A DNA stretch of 52,601 nucleotides from Candidatus Acetothermia bacterium (GCA_022684035.1 JAJHSB010000006.1:1-52601); one strand, 5' to 3'. Positions 17,148-26,391 are shown, counted from the first letter of the stretch. Notes: generated from the letters alone by a model not told the origin. A program made the numbers and translations.

Positions 17148-17756
17148 ATGCGCTGTTTGAATAAGGATTTTAGTGCAGGAATTATCCGCTTCAACCCGAT
17201 CTTTATTCTCCTGCTCGGTCTCTGTCCGGCACTTGCAGTGAGTACGTCACTGGATAACGCCATCGGAATGACCGCTGCGGCAACATTCGTTCTGCTTGGG
17301 TCGAACATCATCATCGCAGTGATCAGGCAATATGTACCCAAACAAGTGCGGATACCTGTCTTTATCGTTATCATCGCCACCCTGGTTACGATCGTCGATC
17401 TGTTACTCCAAGGATTTGCTCCGGCACTCAGTGCAGCCTTAGGGATCTTTATCCCGTTGATCGTGGTGAATTGCATGATTTTGGGGCGAGCTGAAGCCTT
17501 CGCCAGTAAGCAGGGAGTAAGCCGGTCGATTATGGATGCGCTGGGCGTGGGGATCGGTTTCGGGTGGGCGTTGGCGCTGATCTCACTCATTCGGCAGCTT
17601 CTTGGTACTGGATCACTCTCGTTCTTTGGCCAGCAGTTACTTACCATTCCCGGACTCGTCGAAGAACCGGCAATTATCTTCCTCTTTCCGATGGGCGCGT
17701 TCTTCGTAGTCGGTCTTCTCCTTGCGCTGTTCAAATGGTTGGAGGCGAAAAAATAA
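17148..17756 (+). CDS. rnfE: Rnf complex subunit E
   Basis: This 202-residue polytopic membrane subunit of the RnfA/RnfE (NqrD/NqrE) family forms half of the inverted-topology pair that holds a membrane [2Fe-2S] cluster. Key segments are NPIFILLLGLCPALAVSTSL, with the cluster-type LCP cysteine, and IPLIVVNCMILGRAEAFA, with the second cysteine. About six helices are predicted by eye. It overlaps rnfA through TAATG. Confidence 0.95.
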   Translation: MRCLNKDFSAGIIRFNPIFILLLGLCPALAVSTSLDNAIGMTAAATFVLLGSNIIIAVIRQYVPKQVRIPVFIVIIATLVTIVDLLLQGFAPALSAALGIFIPLIVVNCMILGRAEAFASKQGVSRSIMDALGVGIGFGWALALISLIRQLLGTGSLSFFGQQLLTIPGLVEEPAIIFLFPMGAFFVVGLLLALFKWLEAKK

Positions 17757-18334
17757 TGCGTGAATTAGTGGTGATCTTCTTCGGTATGGCGCTGGTAAAT
17801 AACTTTGTTTTGGTACGGTTCCTCGGCCTGTGCCCGTTCTTTGGGGTCTCTACCAAGCTGACTAATGCGCTCAGCATGGGCGTTGCCGTGCTGCTGGTTA
17901 TGCTGGTCGCCTCTGCTGTAACCTGGCCGATCTATCATCTCCTGCTCGTCCCTTACCAAGTAGAGTTTATGGAGACCGTGATCTTCATCTTGGTGATCGC
18001 TGTACTGGTACAGATCATCGAAATAACGATCCGCCGTACTAACCTCACCCTGTACAGAGCATTTGGGATCTATCTACCGCTTATCACAACCAACTGCGCC
18101 GTACTCGGGCTGGCATTCATCAATATTCGTCATGAGTATACTTTCTTTGAATCGATCTTCGCCTCTCTCGGAGCCGGCATTGGATTTACACTTGTCCTTA
18201 TTATCATGTCAGGCCTGCGCGAGCGGCTGGAGATAACTGACCTGCCGCACGCTTTTACTGGAACACCGATTGCTTTCATCATTGCGATGTTCTTAGGATT
18301 AGCCTTTTTGGCGTTTGCCGGGATGATCGGATGA
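17756..18334 (+). CDS. rnfA: Rnf complex subunit A
   Basis: This 192-residue membrane subunit is paralogous to RnfE with opposite orientation in the membrane. The segments NNFVLVRFLGLCPFFGVSTK and YLPLITTNCAVLGLA carry the cysteines of the shared cluster site. ATG 17756 is used because it overlaps the rnfE stop and matches the family start MRELVVIFF; a longer upstream frame lies inside rnfE. The last 4 bases overlap rnfB. Confidence 0.96.
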   Translation: MRELVVIFFGMALVNNFVLVRFLGLCPFFGVSTKLTNALSMGVAVLLVMLVASAVTWPIYHLLLVPYQVEFMETVIFILVIAVLVQIIEITIRRTNLTLYRAFGIYLPLITTNCAVLGLAFINIRHEYTFFESIFASLGAGIGFTLVLIIMSGLRERLEITDLPHAFTGTPIAFIIAMFLGLAFLAFAGMIG

Positions 18335-19170
18335 GTAGCCAACCGATTATTACGATTCTTTTTTTAACGCTCGTCGGTTTTGTCGCAGGAGTAGCAATCC
18401 TCGTGGTCAGTAAAGTTCTTCCGAAGGAGGACCCGTCGTTTGAAGAAGCGGCAAGGATCAAAGATCTTCTTCCAGGAGGAGAATGCGGCTCCTGCGGTTA
18501 TCCCGGCTGTTTTGCCTACGCGCAAGCAGTGGCCAAAGACAAGCAGCTACCAGCGCGAGCTCCCTGTCGACCGCTGATCCAGGACAAAGAAGGTCTACGC
18601 CAATTTGAAGCACACTTGGGATTATCGATCGATACGGCGCAATTGGCGAGGAGAGCGCTCGTCCACTGTAGTGGTAACTCTCCGAACCTCGCTACGTACA
18701 ATGGCATAAACTCCTGTCGTGCCGCGGTGCAACTTGCCTCGGGGTTCAGGGAATGTCCGTATGCTTGTCTCGGACTCGCTGATTGTGTACGTATCTGTCC
18801 AGTCAATGCAATTACGATTGATTTTGAGCAACGGGTAGCAAGAGTAGACTGGGAAAAGTGTATCGGATGTGGGCTCTGTGCCCCAGCTTGCCCGCAGAAT
18901 CTCATCGATCTTGTTCCTAAGGCAATGCCGCAGTATCTGGGGTGCAACTATCAGGCGGCAAAAGAGATCCCCGGCAGGAAGCGGTGCGCAGTTGGGTGTA
19001 TACATTGCCGGATCTGCGTCAAAGTCTCGCCAGACGGCGAAGTGGGTTGGAATGAAAAGAAGGATTTACCCTCTTTTGATCCGCAGCGATCTCTTTTTGC
19101 AGCAGCAGCAATTGCCAAGTGCCCCCGTAAGATCATTCTAAAAACCGCAGCTGCTAAGCAATCAGAATAA
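18331..19170 (+). CDS. rnfB: Rnf complex subunit B (ferredoxin-accepting Fe-S protein)
   Basis: This 279-residue subunit passes electrons from reduced ferredoxin into the complex. An N-terminal membrane helix (about residues 5-28) is followed by a four-cysteine cluster domain, GGECGSCGYPGCFAYAQAV. Ferredoxin-like motifs follow (CPYACLGLADCVRICPVNAI and CIGCGLCAPACPQN), with a further cysteine group near residue 222 (CAVGCIHCRIC). It is the last gene of the operon. Its cluster-rich C-terminus resembles the longer RnfB of clostridial-type Rnf complexes. Confidence 0.95.
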   Translation: MSSQPIITILFLTLVGFVAGVAILVVSKVLPKEDPSFEEAARIKDLLPGGECGSCGYPGCFAYAQAVAKDKQLPARAPCRPLIQDKEGLRQFEAHLGLSIDTAQLARRALVHCSGNSPNLATYNGINSCRAAVQLASGFRECPYACLGLADCVRICPVNAITIDFEQRVARVDWEKCIGCGLCAPACPQNLIDLVPKAMPQYLGCNYQAAKEIPGRKRCAVGCIHCRICVKVSPDGEVGWNEKKDLPSFDPQRSLFAAAAIAKCPRKIILKTAAAKQSE

Positions 19171-19464
19171 ACAACAAACGACCAGTTAAGCTCCAATCTA
19201 TATTAAAGCTGAAGAATTAAAGAGACTTCAGGCAGATATAGACGAAGTTGAAAGAATCCTCAAGGCACTAATAAAATCCTTAGAAAATAAACACTTGAAC
19301 CCTTGCCTCGTACTTGATACGGGGCTTGAATCCTTTTTACTAACTAAATTGGAGAATAACTTAAAAAGATAATGAATCCCACAAACTTAACAAAGCTAAT
19401 TTAGCGGATTTGCATTCATAACAATGGGTTTGTATGATTTTGTCAGATAACTGGATTATGTATA
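19171..19464 (+). other. Gap with a possible four-helix-bundle gene tail
   Basis: No full gene. From about 19206 one plus-strand frame reads IKAEELKRLQADIDEVERIL, then KALIKSLENK, without a start codon in context. It resembles the C-terminal helix of the small four-helix-bundle (23S intervening-sequence-type) proteins. I treat this as a likely remnant. The AT-rich remainder precedes the diguanylate cyclase. Confidence 0.3.
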
Positions 19465-22179
19465 GTGGAAAGATATATGAATACTGATATCGAACAAAAA
19501 TTACATCGTCATTTTTTACGTGAACTGAGACGAAATCACAACTTAGAAGAATTAGCACATACGATTCTTACCCAGATGATCGCTATTGTACCTGGCGCTC
19601 AATGTGGAGCTTGCCTCATCTTAGACGATGGAGAAAGAGTCTTCGCATTTCGGGCTGCGATCGGTTGGGATATGGCAAAACTCTCCCACACAAAGATACC
19701 TCAGGATTGGATTTTGCAGCAGACTCTCTATTGTGACGAACCAACGATCATCCGTGATCCCTTTCAGTCAGGTAGCCAGGTAGCTATTTGGGTAACGGAA
19801 TTCAGATCTGTGAAAGCTATTCTCGCTCTTCCCATTATCTGTGCCGGGAAGACGATCGCGTATATCACTCTCGGCAACGATGAGGACGCAGATGCTTTCT
19901 CTTCCGCTGATCTTATACGATTGCGGGAAATAGACGAGGGAATCACCCTTGCTCTTTGGGCGGTCTGGGAGCGGGACAGACTCGCAGAGAGCGCGGCCAA
20001 ATACCGCAGTCTGCTGGAATCACTCACTGCGGCAGTGTTAAGTATCGATGAAGAAGGCAGAATCTCCTTTTGGAGCAAGGGAGCAGAGAAACTCTTCGGC
20101 TACACCGCAGAGGAGATCGAGGGAAAACCGGTAGCTCTCGTGGAATCACGTGATGAGCTACGAGGAATCTTCACCGATCTCTCCGCAGCAGTAGAAAAAA
20201 GCGAGCAGCACAGCAGAGGAGAAGGAGTGCGTAAAGATGGAACACGATTCCCGATTCAATGGTCATGTTCAATTGGCGAACAAGGAGGGCGGCCGGTCTT
20301 GGTGGCGATGGGCCGTGATCTTACTGGTCAAGTACAGGTTGAACAGACATTACTTGCAAGCGAAGAGAGGTTCAAGATCTTTTTCAAGCGGCTGGCCGAT
20401 GCAGTCTTCATCACCGCACTCGGTGGTGAAATCTTAGAAGCGAATACTGCTGCCTCTCAACAGACTGGTTATTCGTACGCCGAGCTCATCGGGATGAATA
20501 TCATGACCGAGATTGCTGCTGAGGAACCGGCGGTTACATATGAGAAAGTGCAGCACAAGCTTATCCGTGGCGAGACCGTTTTCTTTGAGGAAAAGAAGCG
20601 GCGAAAAGACGGGACGATCTATTATACCGACTGCGCAGTGACTCCGATCGAATACAAGGGAGAGCTGGCGACCCTGTCAGTTAACCGTGATATCACCGAG
20701 CACAAGGAAACTGAAACTAAACTGGAGCATATCTATCAACTGGCATGTGAACTCTCCCAGGCGACCGAGCGGCAACAGGTTTGTGACCTGGCGATCCAGT
20801 GCGGATGCGACTTTCTCCGAGCTGACTTTTGTTCAGTCTATTTGCTCGACACCGACAATAAGACGCTCTCTTTAGTAGCAGAGCATGGCTTTGCAGGGTA
20901 TAGAGGGTTTACCTATGATCTGACAACTGATAAAGCACTGGTGGTGACAGTGGCAAATTCCGGTGAAAGTATCTATGTTGCTGATGTAACATCTGAACCG
21001 CGCTATGATCTTTGGGCGGCAGAAGTAAAATCAGGTCTGTATATTCCGATCAAAGTAACTGGCAAAATATTGGGTGTCTATGAGGTCGAATCGACTGTGC
21101 TCGATAATTTTACTTCTGCTGATATACGCTTATTCACTGCGCTTGCCGCTCAGATAGCTATCGCGATCCAATCGATAGAAAAGCGGGAAAAAGTCGAAGA
21201 ATCCGAAGCTGCGTATCATCAGTTGAATATACAACTCGAAGGTCTCCATAAAGTCGTGGGTCAACTTATGGGATGTCATACGCGTGAGGAAGTATACAAA
21301 ACGGTAATTGCAGCGGCAGAGAGCATTTTGAAGTTTTCCATTTGTACTATCGATATAGCTAATGGGGATTACCTTGTTCCTCAGATGACCTCACAGGGAA
21401 TGCCGGAAGGAGCGAGTATAGGCTTTCCCATTACCAATGGTCTGGGAGGAAAGACCTATCAGACGAAGCAGACATATCTCTTTGGCGACATCAAGGAAAT
21501 TCCAGAAGCCAAACCGACCAGAACAGAATTTCGTTCTGGAATCAGCACTCCGGTCGGTGATGTTGGAGTTTTCCAGGTAGTCTCCACCGAATATAACGCT
21601 TTTACTGACAAGGATGTACGTCTGACCGAGCTGTTAGCCAACCATGCGGCCGCGGCGTTGCAACGGATTCAGTTGGAAGAGGAACTACGCGAACAGGCGA
21701 TCCGCGATCCATTGACCGGACTTTATAACCGGCGTTATCTGGATGATGTTTTAGAAAAAGAGATAAGCCGAGCCAGACGGTACAATCGCGATTTCGCGCT
21801 CGTCATGATCGATCTGGATAACTTTAAGGAGGTCAACGATTATTATGGTCACCAACGCGGTGATCAGGTCTTAAAAGAGATAGCAGCATTGATCCAAGCT
21901 GATCTGCGCGAGTCTGATTATCTATTCCGCTATGGCGGAGACGAATTTCTGCTCGTTTTGCCAGAGACGAATGGGAAGGCACAGCAAGTGATAGATCGAA
22001 TACGCAGGGCAGTAACAGAGTGGAAGAAAGAGGCCGGTTTAGAGAGAGCACAGCTCGGACTTACAATTGGACTGGCTGTGCGTTACCCCGGAGATGAAAA
22101 GTCGTGTGACGATCTTCTCCGCGAAGCAGATGCGATGCTCTATCGCCATAAAAAGACCAAAAATTTGTTGGATTCGTAG
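19465..22179 (+). CDS. Multi-sensor diguanylate cyclase (GAF-PAS-PAS-GAF-GAF-GGDEF)
   Basis: This protein of about 900 residues is predicted to make cyclic di-GMP in response to bound ligands. By eye the order is an N-terminal GAF-like region (about 20-170), PAS (about 175-300, with EGRISFWSKGAEKLFGYTAEE), PAS (about 305-425, with ANTAASQQTGYSYAELIG), two GAF-like regions (about 430-735) and a C-terminal GGDEF domain. The active site is YGGDEF near residue 824. An intact inhibitory RESD I-site sits five residues before it, so product feedback is likely. No membrane segment is seen, so it is probably cytosolic. GTG 19465 or ATG 19477 may be the start. Confidence 0.9.
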   Translation: MERYMNTDIEQKLHRHFLRELRRNHNLEELAHTILTQMIAIVPGAQCGACLILDDGERVFAFRAAIGWDMAKLSHTKIPQDWILQQTLYCDEPTIIRDPFQSGSQVAIWVTEFRSVKAILALPIICAGKTIAYITLGNDEDADAFSSADLIRLREIDEGITLALWAVWERDRLAESAAKYRSLLESLTAAVLSIDEEGRISFWSKGAEKLFGYTAEEIEGKPVALVESRDELRGIFTDLSAAVEKSEQHSRGEGVRKDGTRFPIQWSCSIGEQGGRPVLVAMGRDLTGQVQVEQTLLASEERFKIFFKRLADAVFITALGGEILEANTAASQQTGYSYAELIGMNIMTEIAAEEPAVTYEKVQHKLIRGETVFFEEKKRRKDGTIYYTDCAVTPIEYKGELATLSVNRDITEHKETETKLEHIYQLACELSQATERQQVCDLAIQCGCDFLRADFCSVYLLDTDNKTLSLVAEHGFAGYRGFTYDLTTDKALVVTVANSGESIYVADVTSEPRYDLWAAEVKSGLYIPIKVTGKILGVYEVESTVLDNFTSADIRLFTALAAQIAIAIQSIEKREKVEESEAAYHQLNIQLEGLHKVVGQLMGCHTREEVYKTVIAAAESILKFSICTIDIANGDYLVPQMTSQGMPEGASIGFPITNGLGGKTYQTKQTYLFGDIKEIPEAKPTRTEFRSGISTPVGDVGVFQVVSTEYNAFTDKDVRLTELLANHAAAALQRIQLEEELREQAIRDPLTGLYNRRYLDDVLEKEISRARRYNRDFALVMIDLDNFKEVNDYYGHQRGDQVLKEIAALIQADLRESDYLFRYGGDEFLLVLPETNGKAQQVIDRIRRAVTEWKKEAGLERAQLGLTIGLAVRYPGDEKSCDDLLREADAMLYRHKKTKNLLDS

Positions 22180-22204
22180 GAAAACCGGTATTGAGTTAAG
22201 AAGG

Positions 22205-22341
22205 TTTACGGTCAAGAAAGAGTTCACGGTTCACGGTTGAAAATTCACGGTCAAAGTTTTGGCTCTTGCTTAATGAACTCTACGAACCCAATCGACCCTA
22301 TCAATGAGATTGCCACGAGTGCTACGAACTCTCGCAATGAC
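22205..22341. repeat. 'gttcacggtt' microrepeat and dispersed repeat copy
   Basis: Short near-tandem copies of ttcacggtt lie at about 22220-22253. They are followed at 22307-22341 by the gattgccacgag...cgcaatgac repeat also found at 225-260. Related gttcacggtt words recur near 29180, 35757, 48029 and 51223. Non-coding. Confidence 0.6.
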
Positions 22342-22498
22342 AAGAAAAAGAAGATACACCGTACCTCTTCCGTCATTGCGATACGCCGTCACCTGTTATG
22401 TTTCACCAGATTATGGTATAATAGTTGATATTATGAAATACCACTCAACCGCGAAAACAAATATCCATCTTCGATAACTATTTCGAGATAGAGTATAC

Positions 22499-23010
22499 GT
22501 GATTTGGCCAGAAAGTTCAAGATTAACCCGAAAAGAGTTGCCAAATGGAAGAATCGAGAATCACCTTAAGGACCGTTCCAAGTGCCCGTTGACAGTTTAC
22601 CACTCTCTGACCAAAGAGCTAAAAGAGGATTATTCCTCTTGTCAGAAAAGACCTCAAATCTTCCCGCGTGATATTGTTAATCTGCTTATATTCCCCAATT
22701 CAATCGCTCCAGGTGTACCTTAAACCTTGGTTTAAGTATCGCCTCAACCAGCTACCTTAGGGAATTACACGGGACAGGTAAGTTTGATCAGTATCTGCCC
22801 GGCTTTGTCCATGCCGACACGATGTACTTGCCAAAACTATCTGGTTACTCCAAACGAAGATACATCTACACCGTTTCTTCCCTTATCCGATACACCGGGT
22901 GCTAACTGATAACGGAACTTAAATTTACCTACAGCGGTATGGACCAAGATAAGAGACCACGGTACAAGAGTGGGATAGAGAAGCTCCATCCTTAAAACCA
23001 AACTAAAATC
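22499..23010 (+). pseudogene. Decayed IS481-like transposase
   Basis: Three frames read through the parts of one DDE transposase. The helix-turn-helix region is INPKRVAKWKNRESP followed by KDRSKCPL. A middle part with RDIVNLL follows, then the catalytic core HADTMYLPKLSGYSKRRYIY with its first aspartate, and VLTDNGT with the second. At least three frameshifts and several stops interrupt it. The C-terminal glutamate region is not found here. Length and motif order fit IS481-type integrase-core transposases. It is clearly inactive. Confidence 0.7.
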
Positions 23011-23148
23011 AATCAACAACTTGACACCATATAAGATTTTCCCGCCGGCCGGAAAGGAGGTACCTCTGTACCACTAACTGGGGAAACTTAACACAAAAAA
23101 TAATTAAATTCATCTCGCTGCCCTACTTGCAGCTCTCTTACGGAACAA

Positions 23149-23180
23149 GGTGTCAGGTCTTAACATTTGATATTTCCAAG
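23149..23180. repeat. Short direct repeat flanking the HEPN/MNT pair, left copy
   Basis: A 32-base sequence starting ggtgtcaggtct is nearly identical to 23961-23991. The two copies frame the HEPN/MNT genes, and the HEPN stop codon lies inside this copy. 'Caggtct'-type words are often seen near REP-associated transposase insertions; that link is inference. Confidence 0.6.
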
Positions 23181-23588
23181 CCCGCAAAGATAGCCCTTCT
23201 CTTTCAGGTAACCCTTTATCTTATTGGACAACTCCTCTGCCTCCTTTTTAAACTCGACAAAATCCTCTTTAGTAAAGATATATGAAGGATTGTAGTCAGC
23301 CTCTTCCCTGTACTTCATAAGTCGAGAGAAGATATGGGAATCGGCTGGTTCGAAGGCGCCTTCTTTTACGAAATGGAAACCGAAAAACCTGAGTGCCCCT
23401 TCGTGGCTTTTGGGTTCAAGCCCTTTTGTCAGAAGCAATGCCCTGATGTCGTGAAGAAGGGAATAATATAGCCTTGAAATGGCATCGTTTAAAAACCCAT
23501 TATTAAACAGAAGGCTAGCGGCACCCATCGCCTTAACTGCTCTTTCCATCTCTTCACGAATATTCTCCCTTTTATTTTCCTCTATCAT
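23160..23588 (-). CDS. HEPN-domain protein (putative toxin of a MNT/HEPN pair)
   Basis: This all-helical protein of 142 residues has the HEPN signature SRLYYSLLHDIRALLLTKG. Arg39 and His46 form an R-x6-H motif like that of RNase-type HEPN toxins. YREEADYNPSY near residue 95 is the second conserved patch. In MNT/HEPN systems the HEPN protein cleaves RNA or is kept inactive by AMPylation from its nucleotidyltransferase partner. Its start overlaps the stop of the upstream MNT gene by 4 bases. The last residues come from the flanking short repeat, so the original C-terminus may have been altered. Confidence 0.82.
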   Translation of the reverse strand: MIEENKRENIREEMERAVKAMGAASLLFNNGFLNDAISRLYYSLLHDIRALLLTKGLEPKSHEGALRFFGFHFVKEGAFEPADSHIFSRLMKYREEADYNPSYIFTKEDFVEFKKEAEELSNKIKGYLKEKGYLCGLGNIKC

Positions 23589-23935
23589 AGCGGTATGCCT
23601 TCTCTCTCAATATCAAGGGCTATTCTTCTCTCCCTCTTTTTGAGGAATTCAAAGTCCTCCTTTGAAAGCACGAGCGTCGAAAGGGGTGTAAGATAGGTTA
23701 TCTCTATATCGGCAACCATATTAAGAATCTGATTCTTAAGTTCCCTTGTCAGACCCTGGACAATGATCGCGATATCAATGTCGGATTCAATAGCGTAATC
23801 TCCCCTTGCCTTTGACCCGTAGAGAATTAACGCTACCCGCTCACCTAAAAATCCCTTTAGAACAGCTTTTAGTTCTATTAACACTCTATCTTCCCTGTCA
23901 ACTGTGTGTTTTGTGAATTCATTCATCTCTGCCAC
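23585..23935 (-). CDS. Minimal nucleotidyltransferase (MNT antitoxin)
   Basis: This 116-residue protein is of the minimal nucleotidyltransferase family. The active site is LYGSKARGDYAIESDIDIAI, with the GS doublet at residues 40-41 and metal-binding Asp52 and Asp54. In known pairs it AMPylates and neutralises the HEPN toxin. It comes first in the two-gene unit and overlaps the HEPN gene by 4 bases. The third catalytic aspartate or glutamate is likely in MVADIEITYLT. Confidence 0.85.
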   Translation of the reverse strand: MAEMNEFTKHTVDREDRVLIELKAVLKGFLGERVALILYGSKARGDYAIESDIDIAIIVQGLTRELKNQILNMVADIEITYLTPLSTLVLSKEDFEFLKKRERRIALDIEREGIPL

Positions 23936-23960
23936 CTTAAGACTGCCCTTGAGAGAATAT

Positions 23961-23991
23961 GGTATCAGGTCTCAACATTTGACATTTCAAG
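23961..23991. repeat. Short direct repeat flanking the HEPN/MNT pair, right copy
   Basis: A 31-base sequence starting ggtatcaggtct, nearly the same as 23149-23180. Together the copies bound an approximately 810-base block holding just the MNT and HEPN genes. Confidence 0.6.
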
Positions 23992-24034
23992 GCGCTTCCT
24001 GATTCGCTCAACAATCTTCGGAAGCCCTTTATCC

Positions 24035-24163
24035 TCAGAGATCTGTACTTTGAATTTTCGACTTGATTGACTCACTGCCGATCTCAACCAGTGGTTTGGA
24101 CTTGATCGCGGTTTCCTCAGATAACCGGATGCCCATGCTGCCAGCGAGAATGATTGTTTGCAT
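24035..24163 (-). pseudogene. N-terminal remnant of a sugar-phosphate nucleotidyltransferase (RfbF-like)
   Basis: From ATG 24163 the frame reads MQTIILAGSMGIRLSEET, then KSKPLVEIGSES, and stops at 24035 after 42 residues. It matches the start of glucose-1-phosphate cytidylyltransferase, where LAGGxGTRLSEET and KPKPMVEIGGKP are expected. Two glycine/threonine positions of the nucleotide loop are changed and about 210 residues are missing. A nearby frame (KGLPKIVERIRKRLE) continues toward the short repeat at 23961. It is a fossil sugar-nucleotide gene next to manC. Confidence 0.6.
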
Positions 24164-24249
24164 TGCCGAATTTACCTCTTAGATCGCCTTGATAATCCCC
24201 GTGTAATAATTTCCTATATTTCACGGGGTAAAGCCTTTTTCCTATCTTC

Positions 24250-25320
24250 TTATTCGCTAATCTCAGCTGCCCTCTTAGCCGTTTCCTTTACTTCCTGGGC
24301 TGCTGATTTATCCATCACCAAGAGAGCCTCTTTCGTATCAACAATCACGATATTCTCCAATCCGATCGTTGCAATCAACCGCTGATTATCTGAGGAGATG
24401 ATGATGGAACGGTCTGTGTTTGCTCCTAAATGTCTGGCCTGGACAATATTACCATCTTTATCTTTAGCAAAGATCGCATCTACGGCCGACCAATCACCGA
24501 CATCGCTCCAGCCAATATCAGTTGGGATTATTACGCCATGCGAAGATCGCTCCATCACACCATAATCGATGGAGATGGCCTCCTGTTCCCGATACACCTT
24601 CGTTATTACCCTATCCAAATCAGTTCTCCCAAGATGCCCCTTGATCTCCAATAGGCCAGCATATAGCTTGGACATATAGTGTGCAATCTCGGCCAAAATA
24701 GTATCCATCCGCCAGACGAACATCCCGCTGTTCCAGTAATAGCCTCCCTCGCATAGAAACCGTTCTGCGGTCTTCTCATTCGGCTTCTCGGTGAATTCTT
24801 CGACGTGGTAAATCTCGATGCCGTCATGCTTAGCGAAAGGCTTCCCCCGGCGAATGTAACCATAGCCGGTAGCAGGGTGATCAGGGTTTATCCCCAGAGT
24901 TACGAGATGAGTTCCGGCTGAGGCTACCTCAATCGCCCTCTTTAGGATCTTCAAGAACTCCTCTGTCCTCTTTATCACATGATCAGCAGGCAGAACGACC
25001 ATCACCCCGTGCGGATCTTTTGCTTTCAGCATGATCGCTGCCAAGCCGATGCAAGGAGCGGTATTGCGGCCTATGGGTTCTATAATGATGTTCTGTTGAG
25101 GGATATCGAGCTGCGCGAGGACCAAATCCGTAAATTCCTTGGGAATGACTATGTAAATATCCTCTTCGGGAATCAGCGGACTTATCCTAGCAACGGTTTC
25201 CTGGAGCATTGTTTGCCGACCTCCAAGTTTTAAGAACTGCTTCGGCTTCTCCGGAGTGCTCAGCGGCCACAATCGCTCGCCCCTACCACCGGCCATGATT
25301 ACTGCAAATGGCATTCTCAA
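24250..25320 (-). CDS. manC: Mannose-1-phosphate guanylyltransferase
   Basis: This cytoplasmic enzyme makes GDP-mannose from mannose-1-phosphate and GTP for surface polysaccharides. The 356-residue chain has the pyrophosphorylase signature MAGGRGERLWPLSTPEKPKQ at its N-terminus, VLPADHVI, the substrate segment EEFTEKPN and the late DIGWSDVGDW motif. It is the short form, lacking the C-terminal cupin (phosphomannose isomerase) domain of bifunctional ManC. It is monocistronic here, with an rfbF remnant downstream, which suggests an eroded polysaccharide locus. Confidence 0.93.
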   Translation of the reverse strand: MRMPFAVIMAGGRGERLWPLSTPEKPKQFLKLGGRQTMLQETVARISPLIPEEDIYIVIPKEFTDLVLAQLDIPQQNIIIEPIGRNTAPCIGLAAIMLKAKDPHGVMVVLPADHVIKRTEEFLKILKRAIEVASAGTHLVTLGINPDHPATGYGYIRRGKPFAKHDGIEIYHVEEFTEKPNEKTAERFLCEGGYYWNSGMFVWRMDTILAEIAHYMSKLYAGLLEIKGHLGRTDLDRVITKVYREQEAISIDYGVMERSSHGVIIPTDIGWSDVGDWSAVDAIFAKDKDGNIVQARHLGANTDRSIIISSDNQRLIATIGLENIVIVDTKEALLVMDKSAAQEVKETAKRAAEISE

Positions 25321-25656
25321 ACCTCCTGTTTAATTCTATTCTCAATCCCTAATTGGGTCACATCTTTATATATCATTGAAAGCCCTGAAAACCCTTTCTT
25401 GCAGCTTTTGTCTTCCTTTATGCAGCGTTCGATTCGCTTTATGGCTCCAGAGATACTGGTGTATCCAATCGCCAATTCTCTTCCTTGCTAATTAGCACCC
25501 ACTGCTTGGTCCCCAGTGATAAATGCAGTCGTTGGTTCGAAACTTGTGTAGGAACGTCGAAAGAAATGTCGAAATCCCAAATAAAGCTCGAGAATTCCCA
25601 CCGTTTGTTTTCTTAAGATCGACGGCTGCGCCCTTTCACCTCACTTTCCATGCGTC
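25321..25656. other. Stretch without a recognisable gene
   Basis: No frame here has a credible start, ribosome site or family resemblance. It lies upstream of manC and could hold its promoter, but no clear -35/-10 pair is seen. Confidence 0.45.
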
Positions 25657-25920
25657 TTAGCAGGGATCTATGCCATCCCTCGCCCACGGGGACTCCTTAA
25701 CTTCTCTCATATCCACAAGGTCAATACTTTCCCCAGTAGTAAAGAATATCTCCCCTAGAACCTTAAAGAACTGGGCAGGTGGGATTCCTTCACAAGCCAG
25801 GTCGATGTCAGAATGTTTGCTATCTGTCCCTTTTGCCATGGATCCAAACAGAACGATTCGCTTTGCCCCGTGTTCCTTTAAGATATCAATCGCAGCCCGT
25901 AGCCTACGTTCTTTATCCAT
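25657..25920 (-). CDS. Nucleotidyltransferase-domain protein (MNT-like)
   Basis: This 87-residue minimal nucleotidyltransferase has the active site VLFGSMAKGTDSKHSDIDLA, with GS at residues 26-27 and Asp38/Asp40, and a likely third acidic residue in SIDLVDM. Such proteins pair with HEPN toxins, but no intact HEPN gene is adjacent. A minus-strand open fragment just upstream (about 25918-26012, containing LPALQQFLEQGKFYN) could be the tail of a lost partner. The C-terminus (WARDGIDPC) departs from the usual ending, so the 3' end may be damaged. Confidence 0.7.
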   Translation of the reverse strand: MDKERRLRAAIDILKEHGAKRIVLFGSMAKGTDSKHSDIDLACEGIPPAQFFKVLGEIFFTTGESIDLVDMREVKESPWARDGIDPC

Positions 25921-26169
25921 TCCTCAACTCACCTCCGCCCTCTATATTGTAGAATTTACCTTGCTCCAGGAATTGCTGGAGAGCTGGCAGTAGAGGATCA
26001 AGATGGTGCTAAGCCGAGTGCCGGAGCTGAGAGGTGATCGCGCCGCCGATCAGCTAATCATTGAAAGGGCCAGGCATCTTAGATAGCAACAGAACCAGCC
26101 TATATTTCCCTCTTCGGTAAATCCGCCCTTGGGAAGTAAACCAGCGAGACCTTCCCCAGTTTGAAAAAT

Positions 26170-26391
26170 TCATGGTCTCCTCTTGAGGTTATCCAGGGAG
26201 TATTCCATTTCTTCTGGGTCGTTCCAGAAATCGAATGCCCCTGAACTCAGTGAGAAATTACCCCATAAGTGGCCTCTCTTGCCACGGGACTCCCTTTGCT
26301 TTCGCATGAAGACGACGAAATCATACATCTCCTCTATGAGATCCTCTGGAAGTCTCTCTAACTCTCTAACGAGTTGCGCTTTGGTTCTCAT
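26170..26391 (-). CDS. DUF2281-like small protein (putative antitoxin)
   Basis: This protein of about 73 residues starts at MRTKAQLVRELERLPEDLIE, with an alternative start six codons upstream. It has a helical N-terminus followed by VVFMRKQ and a C-terminal SSGAFDFWNDPEEMEYSLDN. That layout is common in short antitoxin-like proteins of the DUF2281 type paired with PIN or RelE toxins. No toxin gene lies next to it, so it looks like an orphan antitoxin or the survivor of a broken pair. Confidence 0.6.
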   Translation of the reverse strand: MRTKAQLVRELERLPEDLIEEMYDFVVFMRKQRESRGKRGHLWGNFSLSSGAFDFWNDPEEMEYSLDNLKRRP

